NCBI GenBank assembly: GCA_029881775.1
Contig: JAOULY010000028.1
Coordinates: 1 to 12,939 of the forward strand
DNA: 12,939 nucleotides
Direction: 5' to 3'
From: Gammaproteobacteria bacterium
Lineage (GTDB): Bacteria; Pseudomonadota; Gammaproteobacteria; UBA9214
Position 1 is the stretch's first letter. Each line of letters opens with the position of its first letter. A program made the translations under genes and the position numbers. The notes beneath the pieces were generated by a model that worked only from the letters and a program-made list of their open reading frames with translations, was not told where the DNA came from and did not search any database. Positions 1 through 6,780 of the stretch are shown here, in pieces.

Positions 1-29
1 CGCGTAACGCGCTGCAGCAGGCCGATCAT
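1..29 (-). CDS. dtd: D-aminoacyl-tRNA deacylase, N-terminal fragment (rest lies left of the window)
   Basis: Reading leftward from an ATG at 29, the nine complete codons give MIGLLQRVT, with the next codon (starting CG, so probably Arg) cut by the window edge. This matches the very conserved N-terminus of Dtd (M-I-x-L-x-Q-R-V-T-R in the E. coli family). Dtd hydrolyses D-amino acids from mischarged tRNAs in the cytoplasm. The ATG overlaps the TGA stop of the upstream proline iminopeptidase gene in an ATGA arrangement, typical of translational coupling, so the two genes are probably co-transcribed. The identification rests on about ten residues plus context, so it is likely but not certain. The rest of the gene is outside the window. 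Confidence 0.72.
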
Positions 30-976
30 GCAAACCGCCCGGCAAATTCATTGGTTGCCCTCACCAGTGCGTCCACCGTGCCGGCCTCGGTTGCCGAATG
101 ACCCGCGTCCGCAACCACCTGCAGGCGTGCCTCGGGCCATGCCTGGTGCAAGGCCCACGCCTGCTCCAGCGGACACACCACGTCATAGCGGCCGTGCACA
201 ATAATGCCGGGTATATGCCGCAACCTGTCCGCACGGGCAAGGATCTGGTTGTCCTCAAGAAAACTGTTATTCACAAAATAATGGCATTCGATCCGCGCAA
301 GACTGAGCGCCGTTGCCGGGCTGGCAAAATGATCGACCACGGATGCCTTCGGTAACAGCGTCGACGACCGCCCTTCCCACAGCGACCAGGCGCGTGCGGC
401 CGAGTGCATGGCGATCTCGTCATCGCCCGTGAGTCGCCGGTAATAGGCACTCACCATGTCATCACGCTCGGCCCGGGGGATCGGTTTAAGGTAGTCCTGC
501 CAGTAATCAGGCAGGATGAATGATGCACCGTCCTGGTAAAACCAGCGGATATCGCGCGGCCGGCACAGGAAAATCCCGCGTAGCACCAGCGCCAGTACCC
601 GCTCCGGATGCGTTTCGGTATAAACCAGCCCCAGCGTCGATCCCCACGAACCGCCGAACACCAGCCAGCGTTCGATACCGAGTCGCTGGCGAATCGTTTC
701 CATGTCGGCGACCAGCGCCTGCGTGGTATTCCCCTGCAATCCGGCATGCGGTGTCGACCGGCCGCAACCGCGCTGGTCGAACAGCACGATGCGATAGCGC
801 GCGGGATCAAAGAAACGACGGTGGTAAGTTTCGCAACCGGCACCCGGTCCGCCATGCACAAAAACGGCCGGGATCCCGTGCGGATTACCGCATTCTTCCA
901 CGTACAGGCTATGCCCGTTGTCGACTTCAACGGTGCAGGTCTGCCAGGGCTCGGTCGGTGGATAGAGTGGCTGCAT
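26..976 (-). CDS. pip: Proline iminopeptidase (alpha/beta-hydrolase, peptidase family S33)
   Basis: This 316-residue cytoplasmic serine peptidase removes N-terminal proline from peptides. The full length fits the family (about 310-320 residues). The oxyanion-hole motif HGGPGAG lies at residues 41-47, the DQRGCGRS motif at 67-74, and the nucleophile elbow GGSWGS puts the catalytic serine at 110. The remaining triad members are Asp265 (in GRYDVVCP) and His293 (in AGHSA). The N-terminus beginning MQPLYPP is typical of the family, which supports the ATG at 976. The Shine-Dalgarno sequence there is poor (only GGA three bases before the ATG). The stop overlaps the start of the dtd fragment by four bases, so the pair forms a small operon. 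It lies just downstream of the terminator that closes the dsrE2 unit and therefore needs its own promoter. No convincing -35/-10 pair is visible in the short gap. Confidence 0.95.
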   Translation of the reverse strand: MQPLYPPTEPWQTCTVEVDNGHSLYVEECGNPHGIPAVFVHGGPGAGCETYHRRFFDPARYRIVLFDQRGCGRSTPHAGLQGNTTQALVADMETIRQRLGIERWLVFGGSWGSTLGLVYTETHPERVLALVLRGIFLCRPRDIRWFYQDGASFILPDYWQDYLKPIPRAERDDMVSAYYRRLTGDDEIAMHSAARAWSLWEGRSSTLLPKASVVDHFASPATALSLARIECHYFVNNSFLEDNQILARADRLRHIPGIIVHGRYDVVCPLEQAWALHQAWPEARLQVVADAGHSATEAGTVDALVRATNEFAGRFA

Positions 977-1027
977 GATTCCGGTTTATATCAGCAAGCC
1001 GGGCTACAGAACATCAATACCGGCCTG

Positions 1028-1064
1028 AAAAACGACAAGGGCGTGCAATCGCACGCCCTTGTCG
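1028..1064 (-). terminator. Intrinsic terminator after the DsrE2-type gene
   Basis: A perfect 14-bp inverted repeat has arms CGACAAGGGCGTGC (1033-1046) and its complement (1051-1064), separated by a 4-base loop. Read on the minus strand, the hairpin is followed immediately by five T residues (A run at 1028-1032 on the plus strand). It sits about 40 bases past the DsrE2-type stop codon and before pip, so it should insulate the pip-dtd unit. No T-run follows in the plus direction, so it is oriented for minus-strand transcripts. Confidence 0.93.
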
Positions 1065-1105
1065 ATAATACCGTATCCCGTTACCGGGTTACGCGCCTGC
1101 CGTGA

Positions 1106-1717
1106 TCAGATAAACAGGCAAACGTCTGACTTTTGCGCAACCGGCAGGAACGAGGTCGCGCCGACGAAGTCGGTGACTTCCGGGATGAACTCGCTGGAAT
1201 CGAAACCAAACACGTCAACGGTCATCTGGCAGGCGACCATTTTCACATCCGCCTCGAGACACAGGGAACGCAGTTCTTCGATGGTTGCAACGCCCTTGTT
1301 CTTGAAAGTCTTCTTCATCAGGCCAGTGGCGACTTTTTCGAATCCGGGTACGCCTGCCATCAGCAGGTTCGGCATCGGCCAGGAGAAATCCTGGAACCAT
1401 TTCGGACCGAACGGCATCTTCATTGGCATGGCCGGATTACCCAGCGGGCTGACCTCGGCATCGATATCCTTTTTCAGCAACAGCAAGCCGTAGAAGGTAA
1501 AGAACACTTCAACATCCCAACCCAGTGCAGCAGCCGTCGAGGCGAGAATGAATGGCGGGTATGCCCAGTCGAGTGTGCCCTTGGTGGCAATGATGGACAT
1601 GCTTGGTGTTTTCTGCGACTCGATGTTTTCCAGTTTTTTTGGTAACAGCTCGTCGAGCTTCTGATCCAGCCACGCATCAAGCTGTGCGTTAACCTGAACG
1701 TTTTCTGCAGTTGACAT
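1106..1717 (-). CDS. DsrE2-type protein (DsrE/DsrF/DsrH-like superfamily)
   Basis: This 203-residue protein resembles the DsrE2 branch of the DsrE/TusD-like fold. In sulfur oxidisers, DsrE2 is encoded with rhodanese and TusA and is thought to take part in cytoplasmic persulfide transfer. Family features visible are the SIIATKGTLDWAYPPFI strand-helix start (41-57), the hydrophobic segment ending in VFFTFYGLLLLKK (71-83), the Met/Pro-rich central loop (94-119) and the VACQMTVDVFGF block (161-172). Cys163 in this block is the best candidate for the sulfur-binding residue. Cys153 and Cys200 are also present. I chose the ATG at 1717 because GAGGAG (1725-1730) lies seven bases upstream. An in-frame TTG at 1732 would extend the protein by five residues but overlaps that site. 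A rhodanese gene lies upstream on the same strand, but no tusA lies between them. Paralogues of this family have many roles, so the exact function is inferred. Confidence 0.85.
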   Translation of the reverse strand: MSTAENVQVNAQLDAWLDQKLDELLPKKLENIESQKTPSMSIIATKGTLDWAYPPFILASTAAALGWDVEVFFTFYGLLLLKKDIDAEVSPLGNPAMPMKMPFGPKWFQDFSWPMPNLLMAGVPGFEKVATGLMKKTFKNKGVATIEELRSLCLEADVKMVACQMTVDVFGFDSSEFIPEVTDFVGATSFLPVAQKSDVCLFI

Positions 1718-1859
1718 AGTTACTCTCCTCAAACAGACACCCCTGCAACATCCCGGATGCAGAGGAATGGATGGGTCTTGATTAAATGTAAATTACCGTG
1801 ACTCTCAACCCAACACATCAGCATCGCGTCACACCCGGGCTTCGGCGGTTTCTGATGAT

Positions 1860-1875
1860 TAATTATATATAATTA
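1860..1875. repeat. Perfect 16-bp A/T palindrome (TAATTATATATAATTA)
   Basis: The sequence equals its own reverse complement over 16 bases. It sits about six to twenty bases downstream of the predicted start site of the promoter at 1888-1916. This is a position where a dimeric repressor could block transcription, or where the DNA could simply be easy to melt. A/T-only palindromes arise readily in A+T-rich stretches, so a regulatory role is only a possibility. I do not recognise it as the site of a named regulator. Confidence 0.55.
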
Positions 1876-1887
1876 TATGAACGCCTT

Positions 1888-1916
1888 AGTATATTTTGCG
1901 TGGCAGTCAGGGTCAA
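1888..1916 (-). promoter_or_regulatory. Near-consensus sigma-70 promoter upstream of the DsrE2-type gene
   Basis: On the minus strand, TTGACC (1911-1916) and TATACT (1888-1893) are separated by exactly 17 bases, which is five of six matches to each consensus hexamer. The pair begins only five bases past the rhodanese stop codon and points at the DsrE2-type gene. Transcription would start near 1880-1882, leaving a 5' leader of about 165 bases. The rhodanese and DsrE2-type genes may therefore be transcribed separately even though they run in the same direction. This is a sequence-only prediction. Confidence 0.68.
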
Positions 1917-1920
1917 ACCA

Positions 1921-2346
1921 TTAACACTGTTCCCATGGTAAACCGTGAAAACGCCAGCCACCGACCGTGCTACGATGATGCTCACCGTCGAGTTCGCCCT
2001 CGAACCCTTCCTCGACATTATAGACAGTCGTAAAACCATTATTTATCAAAAGTTTGCCAGCCTCCAGCGAACGCTTGCCGCTGCGACAGATCAATACCAC
2101 CGGGGCATCATCACCATGCTCGCCAATACCGATCCCGCCCAGCATGACCTTGCGTACTTCCGTGATAAAGTCTGGATTGACCGTCCAGGACGGCGCATCG
2201 ATCCAGGGTACGTGTACACTGCCTCGTGGGTGGCCTACAAACAGGTACTCCATACTGGAGCGCACATCAATCATGACAACCCGTTGATTAGCCTCAAGCA
2301 TCTCCCAGGCTTCCACGGGTGTCAGCGCCTGCACCTCGACCGTCAT
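1921..2346 (-). CDS. Rhodanese-like domain protein (single-domain sulfurtransferase)
   Basis: This 141-residue cytoplasmic protein is one rhodanese domain. Rhodaneses carry sulfane sulfur as a persulfide on an active-site cysteine and pass it to acceptors. Visible features are the substrate-strand motif VVMIDVRSSMEYLFVGHPRGS (its first half at 23-33), the HVPW turn (45-48) and the active-site loop CRSGKRS with Cys87. The C-terminal half contains GFTTVYNVEEGFEGELDG-like features (104-121). A second cysteine is the last residue (141). The ATG at 2346 has a strong GGGAGG site (2352-2357) five bases upstream. An in-frame GTG seven codons earlier would overlap that site and is less likely. The adjacent DsrE2-type gene suggests a role in sulfur trafficking, although the neighbour appears to have its own promoter. 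The acceptor is not identifiable here. Confidence 0.93.
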   Translation of the reverse strand: MTVEVQALTPVEAWEMLEANQRVVMIDVRSSMEYLFVGHPRGSVHVPWIDAPSWTVNPDFITEVRKVMLGGIGIGEHGDDAPVVLICRSGKRSLEAGKLLINNGFTTVYNVEEGFEGELDGEHHRSTVGGWRFHGLPWEQC

Positions 2347-2655
2347 ACTCGCCTCCCTGTCCCGCACGGTGTGCGGTCTGCAGCAGCCATTCTCCGGTCA
2401 GAGTGGAGTCGTGGCAAATTAAAAATACCGCTAGAATGGGTCGTCATGTAATCTGCACACCTGTCAGGATCGACGTTAATAAGCGACTGTCACACAATAT
2501 GAGTCAATATTGATAATATAACGATTAATAAACCCACCTATAATTAATATAAATAATATAGCTGTTAATATTTCCTACATTTTATATAAAATTTAATTAG
2601 TGGAAATATATATCATATTAAAGCCTGATTAATTGACTAACGTGGGAATATTATA
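2347..2655. promoter_or_regulatory. Divergent, A+T-rich intergenic region between rhodanese and acyltransferase genes
   Basis: This 309-base gap separates two divergently read genes and must hold both promoters. The right half is extreme: positions 2501-2640 are about 81% A+T, against G+C-rich flanking genes. It contains several -10-like hexamers on the plus strand (TATAAT at 2539-2544, TATAAA at 2585-2590), but none has a good -35 at 16-18 bases. A 10-bp palindrome TCAATATTGA lies at 2504-2513. On the minus strand, a weak candidate for the rhodanese promoter is TTACAT (2446-2451) with TATTTT (2422-2427) at 18-base spacing. A small hairpin with arms CCGCAC/GTGCGG (2362-2376) lies just before the rhodanese ribosome-binding site. 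No gene or recognisable RNA is visible here. Confidence 0.6.
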
Positions 2656-3537
2656 TTGATACGCGCCTTTTTCATAAAATCGTTCCTTTACCTGTTCGCC
2701 GTGCTGCCGCTGCCGGTCAGTCATGCCATCGGCTCACTGGCTGGGCTCGCGCTGGCGTGGATTCCCGGCCGCACGCGCACCGTCACCCGCACCAACATCA
2801 AACTGTGCTTCCCGGAACTCTCGCCCGGAGAGCAACGCCGACTGGTCACGGCATGCCTGCGTGAAACCGGCAAGACCTTGTTCGAAAGCGGCGCACTGTG
2901 GCTGCGCCCGGGCCCGTCCACCCTGAAACTGGTACGCGGCGTCGATGGCATCGAGCATGTTGAAAACGCCCTCTCCGGCGGGCATGGCATTATCCTCGCC
3001 ACACCTCACCTCGGCGCATGGGAGGCCGCGGGGCTGTATTGCGCATCACACTATGACATTACCTGTCTCTACCGGCCACTGCGCATGCAGGAACTGGAAG
3101 ACCTGGTGCGGAACGCGCGCAATCGCGCGGGCGGCAATTATGTACCGACCACCTCTCACGGTATCCGCACGCTGTACAAGACACTGGCCGATAAACGTGC
3201 CGTCGCGATGCTGCCGGACCAGGAACCGCAGGCAGGCACCGGGGTATTCGCACCGTTCTTTGGCATACCAGCGTACACCATGGTGTTCCTGTCGCGCCTG
3301 ACCATTAAAACCGGCGCGCCGATTGTATTTGTCTGGTCGGAGCGATTGTCATTCGGACGCGGTTATCACCTGCATTTCAGGCCTGCACTGGATGCAACCT
3401 ATACAGACGATCTCGACACGTCCGTGGCAGCCATCAACCAGGTGGTTGAAAACATGATTCGTGAATGCCCGGCACAGTACCAGTGGAGCTATCGGCGCTT
3501 TCGCACCCGTCCGCAAGGAGACGCACCGCTGTACTGA
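2656..3537 (+). CDS. Lipid A biosynthesis-type (LpxL/HtrB-like) lysophospholipid acyltransferase
   Basis: This 293-residue inner-membrane-associated acyltransferase belongs to the LpxL/LpxM family, which adds secondary acyl chains to lipid A from acyl-ACP on the cytoplasmic face. The N-terminus has a hydrophobic anchor (4-35) followed by RTVTRTNIKLCFPELS (41-56), typical of the family. The catalytic HxxxxE motif is HLGAWE (His118, Glu123). Further family blocks are YRP (139-141), LPDQEP (186-191), GVFAPFFG (196-203) and the C-terminal QYQWSYRRFRTRP (274-286). Translation must start after the in-frame TAA at 2638-2640. The only usual start codon that preserves the family N-terminus is TTG at 2656, with a modest GGGA eight bases upstream. 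It is the only plus-strand gene in the window. Whether it acts on lipid A or on another lipid (for example ornithine lipid or phospholipid) cannot be told from sequence alone, so I give no symbol. Confidence 0.9.
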   Translation: MIRAFFIKSFLYLFAVLPLPVSHAIGSLAGLALAWIPGRTRTVTRTNIKLCFPELSPGEQRRLVTACLRETGKTLFESGALWLRPGPSTLKLVRGVDGIEHVENALSGGHGIILATPHLGAWEAAGLYCASHYDITCLYRPLRMQELEDLVRNARNRAGGNYVPTTSHGIRTLYKTLADKRAVAMLPDQEPQAGTGVFAPFFGIPAYTMVFLSRLTIKTGAPIVFVWSERLSFGRGYHLHFRPALDATYTDDLDTSVAAINQVVENMIRECPAQYQWSYRRFRTRPQGDAPLY

Positions 3538-3867
3538 TCAGTCTGCGGCGTTTAGCGCCTTGTCGGTACGCTTGAGAAAAACTTTCATTTCACGCGCCGC
3601 CTGGATATCGCCCTTGCGTTCGGCCGCCTCGATACCCTGCCGGTAAACGACACGCGCCTGCGCCAGCTCACCTGCCTCTACCAGTGCCTTGCCATACAGC
3701 TTCCAGGCGGCGGAATATCCGGCGTCCTGCGCGACCGCCGCTGCCAGGTGTGGCAGTGCCTGCCCGACATCGCCGGCTTTCAATAACTGGCTGCCAAGTG
3801 TGAACCGGAGCAGGGCATTGTCCTGCCCGCTGTCCAGCATGGCCTGCAGGTTTTCTATCATGCCCAT
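3538..3867 (-). CDS. Small tetratricopeptide-repeat (TPR) protein
   Basis: This 109-residue soluble protein consists mostly of helical TPR-like repeats. One is around residues 17-50 (LLRFTLGSQLLKAGDVGQAL and following) and another around 51-85 (YSAAWKLYGKALVEAGELA and following). A charged C-terminal helix follows. TPRs mediate protein-protein contacts, and no enzymatic motif is present. I chose the ATG at 3867 because GAGGA (3876-3880) lies eight bases upstream, overlapping the trkH stop. A second ATG at 3861 is the alternative. A longer open frame extends upstream inside trkH but is a frame shadow with no start signal. The gene begins 11 bases after trkH and should be co-transcribed. Its stop codon directly abuts the stop of the plus-strand acyltransferase. 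Its partner is unknown; position alone hints at a link to the Trk system. Confidence 0.85.
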   Translation of the reverse strand: MGMIENLQAMLDSGQDNALLRFTLGSQLLKAGDVGQALPHLAAAVAQDAGYSAAWKLYGKALVEAGELAQARVVYRQGIEAAERKGDIQAAREMKVFLKRTDKALNAAD

Positions 3868-3878
3868 CGCCTGCGTCC

Positions 3879-5330
3879 TCAACGACGCCAGAATGCGCCG
3901 GTAAAGAGGATCAGCAGGGTAAAGATTTCCAGCCGCCCGAGCATCATGGCAAATGACAGCGCCCACTTGGCCGCATCGTTGATTTCGACATAGTTGGCAC
4001 CCACGCCACCTAGCCCGGGACCAAGGTTGTTCATACAGGCAGCAACCGCGGAAAACGCCGTAATCTGGTCCAGTCCGGTTGCCATCAGGAACAGCATAAT
4101 GACGACAAAACTGCCGACATAGGCAGCAAAAAATCCCCACACTGCAGTAACAACCCGATCAGGCATGGGCTTTCCACCCACTTTTACCGGGATTTGTGCA
4201 TTTGGATGGATAAGTCGCACTATTTCACGGCGACCCTGCTTGAGCACCAGCAGAAAACGGATAACTTTCATCCCACCGCCGGTGGAACCGGCGCAGCCAC
4301 CGATGAAACTGACGAACAACAGCAATACCGGCAGAAATCCCGGCCAGATAAAATAATCTTCCGTGGTGAAACCGGTGGTGGTACCAATCGACACTGCCTG
4401 GAACAGGCCCGCATGCAGAGCGTCATTGAAGAAAATGAAGGTATCGGTGTAATACAGGTAACCCACGGTAATCATGGTCACGCTCGCCAGCACGGCAAGA
4501 TACACACGCAGCTCCGAATCACGCCAGTAGTACCGTATGCTGAGCGATCGCCAGGCCATGAAATGCAGCGCGAAATTCATGCCGGACAGCAACATGAAAA
4601 CCACGGCTATCATTTCAATCGCGCTGCTCTGGAAATAACCGATACTCTGATCGTGGGTCGAAAAACCGCCAATCGCTATTGTGGAAAAACTGTGGCTGAT
4701 TGCATCGAAGACACTCATGCCGGCAGCCCAGTAACCAAGCGCGCACACAATCGTCAGTGACAGGTAGATATACCAGAGCGCCTTCGCTGTTTCGGTGATG
4801 CGGGGAGTCAGCTTGTTGTCCTTGATCGGCCCCGGTGTTTCGGCACGGTAAAGCTGCATGCCGCCGACACCCAGCATGGGCATGATAGCAACCGCCAGAA
4901 CGATAATGCCCATACCACCCAGCCACTGCAGTTGCTGACGGTAAAACAGGATCGAGGGTGGCAGATCGTCCAGCCCGGTAATAACCGTCGCGCCCGTTGT
5001 GGTTAAGCCGGAAAATGATTCGAATACTGCATCGGTGGGCGACAGGTGAGGGGTGGTCGCTATTGCAAACGGCAGCGCACCAGCCAGGCCGAGCACCACC
5101 CAGAACAGGGTGACGAACAGAAATCCGTCCCGCACCCGCAACTCATCGCGAAACCGCCGCGCCGGCAACCACACCATCGCACCGCCCATCAGCACGGCTG
5201 CCATACCGGACAGAAAGACCGGTAACTGCCCGTCCTGGTAAAACCATGCCACCACGACCGGCGGCAGCAGCGTTACGCTGAACAACATCAGCAACAGGCC
5301 AAGCAGGCGTTGTATCGACAGCCAATGCAT
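3879..5330 (-). CDS. trkH: Trk system potassium uptake channel subunit TrkH
   Basis: TrkH is the inner-membrane K+-conducting subunit of the Trk uptake system and is gated by the cytoplasmic TrkA ring. The 483-residue length and N-terminus (MHWLSIQRLLGLLLMLFS, 1-18) are standard. The four pore-loop filter segments are visible: GLTTTGATVITG (108-119), STIAIGGFS (216-224), IGTTTGFTT (315-323) and NNLGPGLGG (434-442). The Gly-rich gate loop GGCAGSTGGGMKVIR follows the third pore loop (344-358). Hydrophobic segments appear throughout. The ATG has only a weak ribosome-binding site. It lies 46 bases downstream of trkA and 11 bases before the TPR gene, in the order trkA-trkH-TPR. Confidence 0.97.
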   Translation of the reverse strand: MHWLSIQRLLGLLLMLFSVTLLPPVVVAWFYQDGQLPVFLSGMAAVLMGGAMVWLPARRFRDELRVRDGFLFVTLFWVVLGLAGALPFAIATTPHLSPTDAVFESFSGLTTTGATVITGLDDLPPSILFYRQQLQWLGGMGIIVLAVAIMPMLGVGGMQLYRAETPGPIKDNKLTPRITETAKALWYIYLSLTIVCALGYWAAGMSVFDAISHSFSTIAIGGFSTHDQSIGYFQSSAIEMIAVVFMLLSGMNFALHFMAWRSLSIRYYWRDSELRVYLAVLASVTMITVGYLYYTDTFIFFNDALHAGLFQAVSIGTTTGFTTEDYFIWPGFLPVLLLFVSFIGGCAGSTGGGMKVIRFLLVLKQGRREIVRLIHPNAQIPVKVGGKPMPDRVVTAVWGFFAAYVGSFVVIMLFLMATGLDQITAFSAVAACMNNLGPGLGGVGANYVEINDAAKWALSFAMMLGRLEIFTLLILFTGAFWRR

Positions 5331-5376
5331 ATTTCAGGTGCCGTACCGGCCGGCTGGATAAAAGCAGGTATGCATG

Positions 5377-6750
5377 TCAGAAGAAGGTTACGCCGACCGA
5401 GAACAGGCGCTCGACTTCCTTGATGCAGTTCTTGTCAGACAGGAACAGAATTACATGATCATCCGATTCGATCACGGTATCGTGGTGTGCAATCAATACG
5501 TCTTCACCACGCACGATGGCACCGATCGAGGTGCCGGCAGGCAAGCTGATTTCTTCTATGCAGCGGCCGACTACTTTCGAGCTGGATTTGTCGCCGTGCG
5601 CGACTGCCTCGATTGCCTCGGCGGCGCCACGCCGCAAGGCGTGCACCATGACCACGTCACCGCGCCGGACATGGGTCAACAGGCTGCCAATCGTGGCCTG
5701 TTCAGGAGAAATCGCCACGTCGATCACGTCGCTCTGCATCAGGTTAACGTAGGACGCACGGTTGATCAGCGACATTACCTTGCGCGCACCGAGCCGTTTC
5801 GCCAGCATGGCGGACAGGATATTGGCTTCCTCGTCATTCGTCAGTGCGCAATAAACATCCATACTATCGATGCCTTCCTCGAGCAACAGTTCCTCGTCCG
5901 CCGCATCGCCAAGCAGTACGATCGTCTTGTCCAGCTCTTCCGACAACAGCGTAGCGCGCCCCTGGTTATGTTCGATAATCTTTAACTGGTAACGGTTTTC
6001 GATAGCGGCGGCAAGGCGCATGCCGATATTACCGCCGCCGGCAAGCAATACCCGCTTGATGGGCTTGTCGAGCTTGCGCAGTTCGCTCATGACATCACGA
6101 ATGTGTTTGGGTGCGGCGATGAAAAACACTTCGTCATCGGCCTCGATGATAGTGTCACCACCGGGTGTAATCGGTTTTCCTTGACGGAAAATCGCCGCAA
6201 CCCGCGCCTCGATCCCCGGCATGTGCTGCTTTAATTCACGCAGTTCATGTCCGACCAGCGGCCCGCCATAGAAGGCACGCACCGCCACCAGCTGTACACG
6301 CCCGCCGGCAAAATCCAGCACCTGCAGTGCACCGGGATACTCGATCAGTCGCTGGATATACTCCGTTACCAGTTGCTCCGGACTGATCAACACGTCAACC
6401 GGTAGCGCCTCCTGCGCAAACAGGCGGCCATACTTCAGATATTCCGGCGAGCGAACGCGCGCAATCTTCGTCGGCGTATGGAACAAGGTGTACGCCACCT
6501 GGCAGGCGACCATGTTGGTTTCATCATTACGCGTCACGGCAATGATCATATCCGCATCATCGGCGCCTGCCTGTCGCAGCACATCCGGATGAGATGCGTG
6601 ACCCTTGACGGTGCGCAGGTCAAGGCGGTCCTGTAAATCCTGCAGGATCGCGCCATTATCATCGACCACGGTAATGTCATTGGCCTCGCTGGCCAGGTTA
6701 CTGGCAACCGATGACCCGACCTGTCCGGCACCGAGTATGATTATCTTCAT
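5377..6750 (-). CDS. trkA: Trk system potassium uptake regulatory subunit TrkA
   Basis: TrkA is the cytoplasmic nucleotide-binding subunit that assembles on TrkH and controls K+ flux in response to NAD(H) and adenine nucleotides. The 457-residue protein has the classic duplicated layout of two RCK units. The first Rossmann fold starts with GAGQVG (7-12) and has an acidic residue pair at the end of beta-2 (Asp30-Asp31). A TrkA-C domain spans about 140-215. The second Rossmann fold has GGGNIG (238-243) with Glu260, and the second TrkA-C domain runs to the C-terminus. No motif appears damaged. It begins 30 bases after the ntrX stop and precedes trkH by 46 bases. The position behind ntrYX suggests read-through transcription from the signalling genes. 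Confidence 0.97.
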   Translation of the reverse strand: MKIIILGAGQVGSSVASNLASEANDITVVDDNGAILQDLQDRLDLRTVKGHASHPDVLRQAGADDADMIIAVTRNDETNMVACQVAYTLFHTPTKIARVRSPEYLKYGRLFAQEALPVDVLISPEQLVTEYIQRLIEYPGALQVLDFAGGRVQLVAVRAFYGGPLVGHELRELKQHMPGIEARVAAIFRQGKPITPGGDTIIEADDEVFFIAAPKHIRDVMSELRKLDKPIKRVLLAGGGNIGMRLAAAIENRYQLKIIEHNQGRATLLSEELDKTIVLLGDAADEELLLEEGIDSMDVYCALTNDEEANILSAMLAKRLGARKVMSLINRASYVNLMQSDVIDVAISPEQATIGSLLTHVRRGDVVMVHALRRGAAEAIEAVAHGDKSSSKVVGRCIEEISLPAGTSIGAIVRGEDVLIAHHDTVIESDDHVILFLSDKNCIKEVERLFSVGVTFF

Positions 6751-6780
6751 TTGACTGGTTTTCCCGCAGAGCCCAAGCTG

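Noticed and set aside
985..990. TATAAA on the minus strand as the -10 of a pip promoter
   Set aside because: No -35 match lies at proper spacing, and the hexamer is so near the ATG that the transcript would be almost leaderless.
2362..2376. Hairpin CCGCAC-GGT-GTGCGG as a riboswitch or attenuator before the rhodanese gene
   Set aside because: A six-base stem with a three-base loop is too small to support a riboswitch, and no terminator or larger fold is visible.
3545..3558. Short hairpin GGCG/CGCC as a terminator for the plus-strand acyltransferase
   Set aside because: The stem is only about four base pairs and no T-run follows.
3868..4140. N-terminal extension of the TPR gene into trkH in another frame
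   Set aside because: The extension is Cys/Arg-rich, overlaps the conserved fourth pore region of TrkH and has no start signal. GAGGA before the ATG at 3867 marks the real start.
5374..5985. 203-codon plus-strand open frame antisense to trkA
   Set aside because: It lies fully inside the conserved second half of TrkA, with no ribosome-binding site or domain. It is a shadow frame.
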